From Zygnema cylindricum (lineage: Eukaryota > Streptophyta > Zygnematophyceae > Zygnematales > Zygnemataceae): 64,000 nucleotides of DNA. A program made the translations under genes and the position numbers. A model generated the notes under the pieces. The model made no database searches. It was not told the origin of the DNA and saw nothing but the letters and a program-made list of their open reading frames with translations. The stretch lies in assembly GCA_037447655.1 (NCBI GenBank), contig JBBHKE010003410.1, forward strand, positions 383,341-447,340. Direction: 5' to 3'. This document shows positions 24,009 to 35,888 of this stretch, one piece after another (position 1 is the first letter of the stretch; each line of letters begins with the position of its first letter).

Positions 24009-26522
24009 ATGGCTCGTAGCCTTCCTTTGCTGGCATTTTTAAGTGCGCTTTTCACAACAGTAAGTGCAACTAATGATGTTCAAATTTTCCTTTTGTCATT
24101 AGGTCGAACACTTCAGTCACAAGAGGCTCCTGAGCTTTGGTTAATGGTGAAGGTTATTCGTGGATGCAGGTTAAAGGAGCAGATGTGTTTTTTGTGGATA
24201 GCGCGTCGGGAACTTATTTACGTGCTGCCGAATCCAAGCAGGTATTTATTTATTTTTCCCATTACTCCTCGATAAGTAAGTGTAAGCATTCATTTCTTTC
24301 TGTAGCTTGTACATCAGGGCTGTCAAATAGTCTCTAGCTAATGTTTTGGTTATAGGTGTTACAGGCTGATCCGTTTTCACCAGCGACGGTTGTAGCTGCA
24401 AATGCAGTTCTCCTTGGGGTGAACCTTCCAACTGAGCTAGATAATAAATCTGCAGCACAGGTGAGTTACCTCTAGGTTTTCTCAATACCACTTATGTGAT
24501 CTTCTTTGTGCTTTCGAATTGAGAGTTTCTGGTTATATTGGAAGGAATATGATTGCAGGAGCAGGTTTACTTCACAATTTTGTGTTTTCCATGACGTTTC
24601 TCAAAGCTGTAGAAATAAACTTTTTGGCTCTTTCTGTGGAACAGCTCGATGCTCTGCTTGTACCAAATGCCTTCAAACGGCCAGGATCTGTCGCGATTTT
24701 TGCCATTTCTGGGCTGCCATTGCCGTCGGGTGCGCTTTTTTACAACCTTTTGATTGCCAGAACCATTCTTTTGTTTATGTTGGCTATTTTTGTGGGGTCA
24801 TTTCAGCTGCCTTAGCTGTTTTTGAAAGTGTTTAACAGAAAAGGTTTGATTTGCAACAGCATCTGTTGTGTATTGTTGACTGCAGCTACTCCTGGCAAGG
24901 AGAATGTCGAACTAACGGGATTGTCAAGTTTGACTCGTCGAAGTCTGGCAACCCCCTTACTTCAACCAACAGAAAGTTCTGCTGAGGAAACTTTGGCAGC
25001 TGCCTCGTTATTGCATGAGTTTGCAAAGCTGCGCAGCTCAGCAGGAGAAAAACTGTTACTTCGAACGTTGGGTTGTGATGCGAGCCTTCGCTGCAATGGG
25101 GAGTGCTTAGACAAGGAGCTCCTAAGCATGGTCAGTTGCTGTCAATGGACATTCAACGTCAACTTATCGTTATGCTGTTTAATATTCAATGCAGGTGCAA
25201 TGAATGTCATGTTAAGTCTGATGGGTCTCAAGCTACTATTGTCTGTATCATGTGTGTGCAGGCTAAAGTAACTGGTGGTACATACAAGGTCGGCAAGACA
25301 GCAGGCAGTGGAACCTTCGTTGTCAAGGGTTTTGAAGATTCTCTGTTGAACCTAGAGGAGGTCAGTGTGCTGGCTGGTTGCATCACCTGTTGTAGCGATT
25401 TTTCCTCATGTAAGATTTTGTTTTGCTGGATCATATGTTTATTGGACATGTCACCATTGAATTATTTGAACTAATGAAATCGTTGGGTTGCTAATGTGGT
25501 GGGATGGCGACGTTACAGACTGCTGACAGAAATTTGGCTTTTGAGCTAGCCTGTCTCACTCGAAGCTATGGCACAATAGAAATGCCTGGAGCTGCTTCGG
25601 CTTCTTCTCCCAAGCTTATTTATGCTACATTGACGAGTATGCAGGTATAATAAGCGGTTGATGCATCATTTTCAACTAGTGGGAAAAGTTTGTGACTTTA
25701 AGACCAATAGGAGGTTAGGTGATGACTGGTTTGGCCTTTTAGATGAGCTCTAGATTCAGGATCACAACTCAGCAGCCAGCATTTTTTGTCTGACGTGCAT
25801 CAAATAGGTGCTTCACATCCTGTTTTGGGCTGTGGAGATAACACTTAGGAGCAATAAAAAATAACCAATGTTTTTTTCATTCAATGCAGGCAGTGCGAAA
25901 GGCTTATGGAGTGGATTCCAGGAAAGTTGCAGCAGCTGCTTCCCTTTTATTGGATACTGTTTCGCAAGCTGTGCTTCAACTGCAGAAGGCACACAATGGT
26001 AAAATTTTGCTGATTTCGTTGCCAATTTCATTCATAGTTCTTATCCTTCTGTAACCAGTGTTTTGCCATCAATTGTCCACCTTTTTTAGTTTTTAACATT
26101 CGCTTATTTGCAGTTGTGACCCTCGCCTCTGATTTAGAATTGAAGGAAAGTGGATTGGTTTTGTCTGGGTTGGGAACAGGCCGATTAGCTGCAACTGTTG
26201 CTTTGTTGGGTGATGCTCCCCAGGAGACAATATTGGGATGGGAGTCCGAGCGGGCTGTTCGCCGGCTACAAGTGACAGATGTTGACGATGCAAAGGCACT
26301 CGTAGCTAATGTTGTGGTCGGAGCAACAGTTATCATTCTGATTGTTGCGCTTATTTTGGGGGTGAGTTTCCATGAACCCAGCAAAGACAGCATTTTGCAT
26401 TTGGTTTTTGTCGTTTCGGCCAATTGACTCTTGAAGTTTCTGTCTTATTGCAGTCATGCGCGTTGTTTGGAATGTCTGTCACAAAAGATACTCTTCTTTA
26501 TACCAGTGCTAAGCTCGACTGA
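24009..26522 (+). CDS. Type I membrane protein of the plant DUF7794 kind
   Basis: Function unknown; predicted secretory-pathway membrane protein. Ten exons: 24009-24059, 24170-24241, 24356-24460, 24645-24729, 24886-25130, 25262-25360, 25519-25644, 25890-25998, 26114-26361, 26454-26522. All borders are GT-AG and all phases agree, giving about 402 residues. MARSLPLLAFLSALFTT is a signal peptide; VFFVDSASGTYLR follows directly, like the VFFIDG-x-x-x-QYLR opening I recall for Arabidopsis members. Then come VVAANAVLLGVNLP, LLVPNAFKRPGSVAIFAISG and LLHEFAKLRSSAGE. Near the end VVVGATVIILIVALILG is a membrane helix, leaving a tail of about 20 residues. The luminal part has no catalytic motif I know. 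The family label is from memory of the plant pattern; the gene model itself is secure. Confidence 0.85.
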
Positions 26523-28209
26523 TCGAGGGCGTTCAACCATAGAAATGAGTATGGTTTCTAGAAATGGAAGGCGTACAGCAGAGTATTAACATGTACAGCT
26601 AGAATACCATTGTGACAATTCTGCGACACCCTAGTGTTCTGTGGGTATCTGATAAAACTTGAAGCTGTGGGCTTAGAAGTGCAGAATCAGGACTGTATTT
26701 TGGTATTCCTGTAGTTAGCATTTATGGTTGCAACCGGAAAAGCTTTGTAATATTGGCCGAGTTAGGTGCCAGGGGAATGATGTCACACCCAATTATGGGT
26801 TAAGCTTGTTGTATCTTATAGATCTCACTTTGGTGTTACCCCACAATCAATCGTTAGTAACAGTTAGGTTTCTACATTGTTTTTTTGGCAACAAGCAGGC
26901 TACTTGTTCTCCAACATGATGGAAAGCTTATTCTGCTGAATTTATTTTAGCACAAAATGAATGAAAGGGTTGACATAGAGTTGTGCCAGGTTGTACTACG
27001 CTCATTGATGAATGCACTCCTAGGGTAAGTGGCCTAGTTCAACATGAATATTATTTTTCATCATTAGTAGTTTGTCCTCCATCAAACTTGTCTGCTCTCA
27101 TTCGCAAGCAAAAAGTGTTTCACCAAGTGTGTATTTACTCGGTGTGTTAAATCGATATGTACAGCATTCTGATGTTCTATTTTTTATTTACTGCAGTCCC
27201 ATTTTTAGACTTGTACATCATGTCAAGTAGGGAAACTGGTGTGGCGAGCAACATTTGTCTTCTGTGATTTGCAGCAGTCTCCCTTAAGAATTGTGTAGTA
27301 TGTGAAGTACTCTGTGAATTGTTATTTGCGCGAAGAAATGTGTAGCGTGGGGCTTATATTAGTGTCATCTGTAATAACTTGGCCATGAAGGACTTGGATG
27401 ACTTTGGACCACTTAACAAATGAGCGTTACGACAACCCGTTTAGTATTGTTGACGCTATTTATGGTCAAGGGCCAAAGAAAATCAATATTTTATAATCGT
27501 TATTAACGCTCATAACAATTCATTGTGTGGAAAAACTGCCCTGAGGAAATGAGTTCTGTTGGGCAGCGTTCTGCGATTCGGGAATATCTTTTCCCGGATC
27601 TCTCATACTTTTTGTGCTTAAGGTCCAGGAAAGAAATAGTTGTTTGCAAGTTGCAACCTGTTGTTTTGCTACTTTATATATTATATATTATATTATTATG
27701 TCCACAATCTGTAGGAAGCCTGAAGGTTGTATCCCATGAAGGGACACAGGAAACTGGCTGAAAAGATACTTGGCCTGTCTTTCATACATTAGCCTTGTTG
27801 ATGCTGGAGTGTCAGATGCTGTAAAACTGGGTGTGATAAAACTGCTTTTTAGCACACAGCATATTTTTTAAGGTGGTACTCTAAATGCTAACTCAAGAAC
27901 CTTAAAAGTGCTCATTGTATTTAAGCTGATGCCTGTAAATCGGAATATCTGCATTGGCTTTACATATTTAGAATAATGAGGTTCCACACCTTCAAAAGAG
28001 GTGTGCAAAAGTTCAAAAGCGCGGCCATATCTTTGTACAATGACTAAAGCTTCCAATCATTTTTTTGATGCAGAGGTAGGTTACTGCTCTCAAACTAGCG
28101 GGTATACACAAGTACGACTTCAATAAGAAAGCAAGACTGTAATCCACCTCATAGCATGTGACCAAAAATTGAAAGGCAAGAGCAAACATGAAAAACCAAA
28201 CGTAGGTCA
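26523..28209. other. 3' flank of the DUF7794-like gene and unassigned sequence
   Basis: It contains the presumed 3' UTR and a short TATATTATA run near 27680. At about 27480-27530 the sequence AACGCTCATAACAATTCATTGTGTG resembles a decayed right end of family C. The matching left end is not convincing, so no element is called. Confidence 0.5.
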
Positions 28210-29590
28210 AGGCAAACTAAAAGGAAAACTAGTTTATTAGAACCTAACATACAAACAAGGGCAAGCCATCATACGCCATTGAAAAGAACAAGAAGCTCAA
28301 AAACAACAACAAAACGAAAATGATCTAACAAAACCTTAACATAGCCCAAGAAGACCCAAAAGCAACTCCTTCAATCCCCCAAGCTCCGCGGGGCATGGCG
28401 TCCGATTTACGGAACACGTCGACAACCATAGCACTAATAGTATATCAAAGATGGACAAAACCAAGCTCTTGTTAAAAATCACAGGTATATGTTAACGATA
28501 AAAAGACGGAAGGACAGAAGTGAAGGGATCACAAGGCTCCTCCTTTCGAAAAAACGTCGACCACAAGTAATGAGGAACTCATCCAAAGCAACCTAAATAA
28601 CGAAATATCTCGGCCCCTATGAGGATAACGTCATCCATAGGATCACGGTGTGCAAAACTACACTCCTTTTAAGAGGCATCAAGGGCGATCATTCCAATAT
28701 GTCAGGCCGTTTCACCAACGACTCTAACCGAGGCATGGTTTGCGAAGGCAATGTTACAAAAACACGACCAAAACCATTGAACAAAACAAAATCAATCCAT
28801 CGCGAATAACTAATATGTGAAACCTTCAGATTAATATAGCGCACCCCCACAAAAGCAATTGTCACAATAACGTTGCGAACAGTGTCGTGTGCTTCGATTT
28901 ACTCTGCCCTACGGCAGTAGAGCTTGAACCTATGGGCGGTGGTGGGGCGTGAAATGAAGATTGGAAAAAATAGGTGTAGCCAATAGAAAAGCTTTCACAA
29001 CTACAATTCCTCTCATGAGGGAAATCGGGCACGTGAAGAGTCACAAGGAAGAGCTTAGGGAAGCTCAGATCAAATGGTGGTAACAACCTTATCAACAACT
29101 AAATCTTGGATAAAGTGAGAGGAGGAATAGAACAAGCCGCCTTCAAAGTAGACTTCCGAAAAAAGAAGAGATAAGTTTGCAAAACGAGGCATGTTAGTAG
29201 AAAGAAGAGGAGTTTTCTCGGTCAAAAAGTGAGTGACATACGGGGAGGCAATAAGGCAACAACTATCCAAGTAGGGGACGAGGCGCCACAATTATGGAAG
29301 GTACTAAACCCAAAAGCCTTGCGACGATGGCAACAAATGCATGAATGCGAGCAACGAGCCTGGACTCAAGACCAAAAGGCAAGTAAAGTGTGGAGAAAGT
29401 CCATGGGGCGATCATCGAAAGCAAGAAGAGAAGAGACAAAAGTAAGGGTGGGGAAAGAAGTGAAATCAAGACAAGGGTGGTGGTGGGGAAACGCCTCCTC
29501 AAGAAAAACCAAATGAGGGTCAAACAAGTTGGAAATGTCGTCTCCCTGGGGACAAATCAAACTAAAGATCTGAATAAAGCAATTCAATCA
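28210..29590 (-). pseudogene. Eroded LINE fragment, same class as the 7.7 kb copy
   Basis: On the minus strand around 28735-28560, GTTGGTGAAACGGCCTGACA and the following sequence match base by base, with scattered changes, the start of the 7.7-kb fragment (GTTGGTCAAGCGTCCCGACA). GATCCTATGGATGACG parallels TTCTATGGATGACT. Upstream, frames with IDFVLFNGFGRVFV and RYINLKVSHI correspond to the Zn/nuclease-like C-terminal region (WVDLVFLSGLGEF and KREVSHILPP in the 41-kb copy). Multiple stops and frameshifts are present. The 3' UTR extends to about 28210. No reverse transcriptase was recognised. The 5' limit is approximate. Confidence 0.65.
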
Positions 29591-29706
29591 CTCAAGCCCA
29601 ATGTGAACCTTTTACACAATAATTCGATCACTCAAGCCCAATGTGCACCTTTTACACATGAATTCGATCACACAAACCCAGTGTGCACCTTTTACACACA
29701 AATTCG
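29578..29706. repeat. 41-bp tandem repeat, three units
   Basis: Three consecutive units of AATTCGATCACTCAAGCCCA followed by ATGTGCACCTTTTACACA and a short spacer, lightly diverged. They lie between the LINE fragment and LTR A. Confidence 0.9.
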
Positions 29707-29917
29707 AGTATGGATATTCTATATTCTACCCCGTATTGGACCGGCTTCACATGCCAGTCCAACAACTTGAACCATGAACGACGATCTCACAACTTCCCCA
29801 ATTGGCCACGCCACACAAATGAGACGATAAGCCTACATATTGTTGGAGCGGGAGTTTTATTAAGATTGAATAAGCCATCAATTGGAACAAAATTCCGTCC
29901 ACATCGATGGGGCGGTG

Positions 29918-30928
29918 TGTTGAAAACGGGTATTTTGTAATCTATCTATTTTGTTAGTCTATGGTCATTCTACAATTCACATACTTGTCGTAGTCACTGA
30001 GAACTGAGTTCTCATACTTGTCGTAGTCACTGATAACTGTCAGATATCCATGGCTCAGGCAGGCAGAAAAAACACCCCCGAGCAGATAAGAAGATAGGCA
30101 AAAGAAACACCCCCTGTAAAAGGTAGACTGTCGGAGCAGCATTGGTCTTGTGGCCTCCGGAAATTGCAGTACGATGTAGCCGTTTGCTTTATCCAATAGG
30201 TCTTGATGAAGCAATACATATGTAGTATGTGATAAATATATAAATAGTGACGCAATGACACATACGAAACAAAATGAACATGAAACGTACAGTATCGCAC
30301 GAAATAGTGTACCATACGAAATAAACGAAACGACATCTAATTTCAACGGACGAATCAAATGTCGTTTGCGATCGACGCCAACGGTCAACACGGAACGATG
30401 TCTGTAGAATTTCAACAGTCAACAAAGATTATTCAGCGCGCCGTCAAGATCGAACGACCAGCATTGATCGTCGAATTACGATCGGGCGGCACGCGTGAGT
30501 GCCCGCATGTCGGAAAGACTTTTTGGGAGCACTTTGCCAAAGCGGAGGAAAAATGACAGGTGGCACCATCCTATAGGATGCTAGAGAAGAAAGGCACAGA
30601 ACGGCGACGACTTATTCGCCACGTGGCAGACCGAGAGTGGTGCCGCATAATTCCGTACATAAAGTACGGCGGCTACCGTACATTGTATATACATTATGTA
30701 GTGTATGATAATTTGATTGGTCTAGAGGGGCTATGAGTAGGTTCTTAGGATTAGACTTTGTTTTTGAAAGCCCTCTCTCCAAAGGCCATCTGTATAAATT
30801 CGTTGTCTTTGAACATCCATAACTTATGTTCAGGGAAGCAATTTCGGTGATTCTTTTTGCCGCGGACTCAGGGGAGTCTACGCTACACAAAAGTGTAGTC
30901 GGTCGAGTTTTTGCGGGCCAGGGTGGCA
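29918..30928 (+). repeat. Copia-type LTR, copy A
   Basis: Begins TGTTGA just after a purine-rich GATGGGGCGGTG and ends near GGTGGCA. It shares an ordered set of blocks with LTRs B and C: CTTGT-x-GTAGTCACTGA, a GTAGCCGTTTGCTTTATCCA block, a TATATAAATAG box (30236), and near the end GATTCTTTTTGCCGCGGACT. Two short hairpins follow (GGACTCAGGGGAGTC and CTACACAAAAGTGTAG). Length about 1.0 kb. Confidence 0.75.
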
Positions 30929-33161
30929 CTTATTCATTGCTAAAGTCAAAAGTGCAAATATTATTGTAGAGGCTTCATATAAGTTGGATATTCTGTGGAC
31001 CAATGGAGGTCACAAAATTACAAGTTATGGGCCCACCCTCTAGGGTGCCCATTTTCAATGGAAAAGGGTTTCATATATTGGGAAACCATGATGAGGGGTG
31101 CATTGTTTGAAAAACGACTACGGAGCATTGTGATTGGTTGTGTGCGTCGGCCAATTGCAAAATTGGGAGTTCCACTAGGGTTTGGAGGATCTCGATTCAC
31201 AAGAGGATATGCGGAGGCACAGGTTGTAGAGGATGTTAGAGAAAGCATCGTGTAGGACAAAGGGAAGGAGAAGGTGACGTGCATGTGTCCAATCGAAACA
31301 AAAAAACATGCAACCCAACCAGCTGGCGAGTAGAAAACGTGGAATAGACAACAGCAAAGCACATCCCGAAGCAAAAAGAATTATAATACAAAGGTAAAAT
31401 GAATATGACAATGTAAAAATGAGATAACAGGTGGAAACGATAAAAGGTGAAAGGTGAGTGGGAAGCCGAGCGAGAGATCTATTTATTAACTAAGCCGATG
31501 GGTAGCCACTAGGCTCCACGGTCTGGGCGTATTCCTTACAGGAGTTAGATCTAGGATTGCAAATAAAGAAAAATAGCAACCGAAACAGAAAGCAATAAAT
31601 AGCAAACTGTAAAGAATTCGAAATAACTGAATTCGAACAAAAATGACAATTATAACAATAAGCCACAAAATAGCAAATAATAAGAAAACCAATAAGTAAA
31701 ACTGGCACGAGAAAAATACAAGAAGCAACGTTAAAAATCTGCACCGAATCCGAGATAACCGGATTCCAATACACTAATAACCAATCGCAGAAAAATGATA
31801 ATAAAAACAAGCAATAAAAAGCTTTTGAGAATCCGAAATAACCGGATCCTACCAAACACAAGCAAACTCCAATCGAGGCACCAGAAATTAGACAACAACA
31901 AGTCCAACTTCCAATTCACAAAATGCATACACAAAGGTCCAGAGATAGCCTGAGAAAGTCGACAAAATCCACACTAAAAGAGGTTGTTGAAGGGAAACCG
32001 TGCGGACTCCGGCTGAAACCGAGTGAATTAAATTGTAGGGCTTACAAGGAAAGTATAATAGAGAAAAGAGAAAGACTAGGCGCTTAACTAACTAAGGCAG
32101 AAAAAGCCTTGCATAAAAACATTGACAATTTGACTAAGGAAAAAGACAAGTGAAAAAGACAAGAAAATGTAAGTCCTCTTCGATCAATTCCTTTACTCTC
32201 AAATTATGAGAGTACAAAACCTAAAGCAATAGCCTAAGTACCAACGAAACAGCCAAAGTACTAATTTTTGACATTTCTAACTAACCAATTGCGTGAGAGT
32301 ATTTTACCGTAGAATCTGCGCCTAGTTTGGGTCCTAGCCAATAAGCGACCAGAACCATATGCCTACGTTACAAAATTCACAGTCCGCGGATTAAAACCCT
32401 TCCTAACTACATGTGAATGCGTGAAACTACATGGGTTCACGACTTAAAATACAACCAATCGGCGTGCGTCGCCAACATTCCGAAATCCCACGTCGCGTCG
32501 CCTAGGTTTCAAAATCCTAGGTCACGTCACAAACTTTCGAAATTGTACGTCGCGTCATTAATGTTCGAAATCGTACGTCGCGTCAGCGACATTCCGATAT
32601 CATATGTCGCGGAATACGTGCTTAGAATCATTTGTCGCGTCACGCCAAAATCTACGACAGAAAATTAAAGTACGGACGTTGTCGCGAGAATTGCGTGCAA
32701 TGTAAGTATGTACGGTCAACTTCGTCGGCAGAAATTACGTGAAAAATAAATATGTACGGTCGACACGTACGGCGATGTAAATATGTACGGTCCTGCAAAA
32801 CCCAAATAACACACAAATACCAATTAGTGTGGCGACTGCCCGTCCGAATTCCTAAATATAAACAAGAAAAGTGTCCGACGAGATGTGGCATGACAAGGGA
32901 AACCGGTTTTTGTGTGGATGGAAAAGAGAGGGGATAGATAATATCTTTTCCCGGATTTATAAAATATGGGATGCTAAATAAAATGTATGATCAGCTAGAT
33001 GGAATGTTTACGACAGCTCATTTAATGGACCTTATTAAATATGAGGGTGTTGTCTTAAAGATTTATGAAAGCAAAAGGAAAAGGAAAAGGAAAAGGGGAA
33101 GGGAATGTTTGTTTATTTGTTTGTAAAAATTGAAAGGAAATAGACTAGAAAATAAGAGGAG
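30929..33161 (+). pseudogene. Copia interior 1: gag start plus unrelated or decayed sequence
   Basis: An ATG at 31003 opens a gag-like start; after a frameshift the frame at 30995-31255 reads FSMEKGFIYWETMMRGALFE, resembling the substrate-binding N-terminus of copia gag. No protease, integrase or reverse transcriptase was found. 31480-32000 is AT-rich with repeated ATCCGAAATAACCGGAT-type motifs. The right end has an AAAGGAAAAGG purine run (33066-33100) and then GACTAGAAAATAAGAGGAG, a polypurine tract directly before LTR B. Internally deleted and non-autonomous. Confidence 0.65.
32462..32800. repeat. Short tandem repeats: TACGTCGCGTCA units, then ATGTACGGTC units
   Basis: About six units of roughly 34 bp with core TTCGAAATCGTACGTCGCGT run from 32475 to 32645. 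They are followed by four AAATATGTACGGTC-type units (32700-32790). Confidence 0.8.
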
Positions 33162-34228
33162 TGTTGATATTTGAGTATTTTCTAGGTCTTTATTATTGAC
33201 AGGAATAATAGCAGAGGTAATCTGCCTCTGACTCCCTTCTCTGAGCCCCCACACTTGTTGTAATCACTGAAGGCTTGAGAGGGAGCTAGAGCCATGGCAG
33301 CCTAAGCTCAGCAAAGAGACAAGAGTAGATAATGGTAGGTTTACTAAAAAGGTATCTGACGGACCCAAGATTTGATCATGGTACCTACCGTCCGTCAAAC
33401 AACCCGTAGCCGTTAGCTTTGTCCGTTTAGTCTAGAACTTGTGCTAGTAAATGTTGGGTTTGATAGATATTTAAATAGTTACATGTAGGGTTTTCCATTT
33501 AACTGGATTACGGTTTATAGGGCATATAAACAGTTGTACTTTAAGTACCGGACGAAACAAATAAGGACAATTTGGAGGTTGACGGACGTCGCCACTCCGG
33601 ATGACACGTGGCAACATCATACGCGTTTACGGAATTTCCGGAACGGAAAACAACAAATTCGAATATGTCAAATGTCGCATTATGGCTTTGTCATACAACG
33701 TCCGTACAGAAAGTACTCTGGCACCTGTACTTTCCAGTACGGTACAGTCTTGTGATTGGTCAGTCTTCATCAAAGGCCAGGGTGCGAGCCGGAATTCCAA
33801 AATGGTCGCATTGGCGTTTCGGACGTGGCGTGACCTAGCAACACGTGGAGAGATAACATTTGGTCGTAGGAATTTCGGGGAACATAACGACGAGTGAAAT
33901 GTGGACACGCGTCCACTCAATGGCTTTGTAGTACATAGGTCGTACAAAAAGTACATTGGCCGTAGTACCTTTCTGTACCGTACAGTCATATGATTGGTTC
34001 ATACCTCAATAATAGCGGGCTGGGAGAGGGGTTTTAGGACTTAGAATATTTTGGTAGGTAGCCCCCTCTCTCCCAGAGAGCACTCTTGTATAAAAGGCTA
34101 ACTTTGAGCAGCCATAACTATCAATTTACTTAACCATTTTCAGTGATTCTTTTTGCTGCGGACTCAGAGGAGTCCACACTACACAAAGGTGTAGTTGGTC
34201 AGAGTTTTTGCCTGCTAGGGTGGCTGCA
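33162..34228 (+). repeat. Copia-type LTR, copy B (shared by two interiors)
   Basis: TGTTGATATTTGAGTATTTT opens right after a polypurine tract. Shared blocks include CCCCACACTTGTTGTAATCA, GTAGCCGTTAGCTTTGTCC, ATATTTAAATAG (TATA-like, 33468) and GATTCTTTTTGCTGCGGACT. Near the end are two hairpins: GGACTCAGAGGAGTCC and CTACACAAAGGTGTAG. It ends near TGGCTGCA. It is the 3' LTR of interior 1 and the 5' LTR of interior 2. Confidence 0.8.
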
Positions 34229-34960
34229 TTTCTAAGGGAAAGTCAAAGTGGGTGAATGTGTCCAAAACTCATATTCTAACTTTGCATTTTGTGGTGGAAC
34301 TAGCACACAAAAATACTTATTTCACAGGGGTGAAGCTGTAATGGGGTTCTGATTGTCAATGGGTCAATCATTTGGGTTTATATATACTTAGAGTCGGCAC
34401 TATCTAGATTAGCTTCTTTGGACCTGCGAATTTTGTGTGGCAATGGAGCCCATAAAATTACACAATAGAGATCCATGGCTGCATTTGGGTGGGGATAACA
34501 CTGACATCGCCACTTTGAGTAATGCCTTTCTTGGGGATGCTTCTGTGAGGAGGTGTGCCTCTGGATATGTGTTGTATGTGGGAGATGAGCATGTTGGTGG
34601 AGACAAAAGGTTATTGCTTAGTCCACAATGGAGGCTTAGTATATGGCCTTGTCTTGCTGTAAAAGAATTGATGTGGGTCAAGTCTTTGTTTGGTGAGCTT
34701 GGTCATCTTAAAAGTGGTGTGCAAAAAATCTTTCGTGATAATTAGGCAGCCAATCTATTGCTGCCAATCCCAAACACCACTTCAAAGCCAAACACATAGA
34801 TATTAGACTGAGTTTTGTTAAATAGAAAGTAGAAAACAAAATAATTAGTTTAGGGTATACACTAGATAGTGAGATGGTAGCAGATATGATGACCAAATGT
34901 GTACCCTCTCCTAAATTAATTCTGATCGTAAATTAAATAGTGACTAGAAAATCAGAGAAG
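34229..34960 (+). pseudogene. Copia interior 2: gag start joined to an RNase H tail
   Basis: An ATG at 34443 starts a gag-like MEPIKL, but within about 25 codons the frame passes into the end of a copia polyprotein. SVRRCASGYVLYVGDE corresponds to the RNase H TRRSTSGYV region. AVKELMWVKSLFGELG follows, and after a frameshift the conserved KHIDIR and VADMMTK-like tail can be read in pieces up to about 34910. GACTAGAAAATCAGAGAAG forms the polypurine tract before LTR C. Protease, integrase and reverse transcriptase are deleted. Confidence 0.8.
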
Positions 34961-35888
34961 TGTTAAAATTAATGATTTCTAGTAGGTATTTTCTAGGTCT
35001 AGCTTGTGTAAAAGAAAACTAGAAAAGAAGCAAAGGCAGCGTGCCTCTAACTCCTCTCTCAAGTCCCCACACTTGTCACAGTCATTGAAGACTAGAGAGG
35101 GAGTTAGAGCCATGGTTCCTTAGGCAATTGAAGGAGACAAAGCAGTCCAGGTTAGAGTTACCAAAAAGAATGAATGGACCAAGGATTTGATCCTGAGAAG
35201 TATTCTCTATCAGAGTAGCCAGTAGCCATTAGCTTTGTCCAATAATCTAGGAACTGTTCTGAGATATATAGAGTGTGATATCTATTTAAAGATGTACTCG
35301 TAGAGAATTTCATTAAACTGAGCGAACAGACTTTAGTGCACAGATCTGGTTGTATACATAGTGCGAATTATGGTACAACACGAAACAAATGTTTTGAACA
35401 TTTGTTTTAATGGCTAATATTAATAACCGGTTTGGATCGGACGACCATAATGGAAACTGACATCACGGAATGGCCGCTTTGGCGATTTTCGGTTACAGCC
35501 ACACTAGATGACACGTGGCGCTATCTCATTCGTTCGCGGCATTTCCGGAGAGCATTAGGACAAGTTCGATTGAGACAGGCGTGAACTTCTTGGCCATGCC
35601 GTATAGTGGTCGTATAGGAAGTACTCCAGCACCAATACCTTTCTATAATGCACAGTTATTTGATTGGTGTTGTATTTCAGTAGAATGGGGATTAGAGAAG
35701 GGTTTAAGAGTTAGACAATTCTTATGTCGCCTCTCTCCTAGAGAGCATCTAAATAAAATGTCCTATTTGACCATCCATAACAGACTGTTCAGGGCAGCAA
35801 ATTGTTTGATACTTTTTGAAGTAGACTCAGGGGAGTCATGCTTTCACATGGGTGGAGTTGGCTCAATATGCTGTTTGTCAAGGTGGCA
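34961..35888 (+). repeat. Copia-type LTR, copy C
   Basis: Begins TGTTAAAATTAATG after the polypurine tract. It shares with B the blocks GGTATTTTCTAGGTCTAG, TCCCCACACTTGTCACAGTC, TAGCCATTAGCTTTGTCCA and TATTTAAAG (35284). The terminal hairpin region is decayed (GACTCAGGGGAGTC is still visible). It ends near GGTGGCA. About 930 bp. Confidence 0.78.

Noticed and set aside
27480-27530. Fifth family C copy
   Set aside because: Only a decayed right-end-like sequence is seen; no convincing left end or internal box.
34144-34200. Hammerhead ribozyme (retrozyme) in the LTR
   Set aside because: The two hairpins are clear but the conserved hammerhead core sequences (CTGATGA and GAAA in the right places) are absent.
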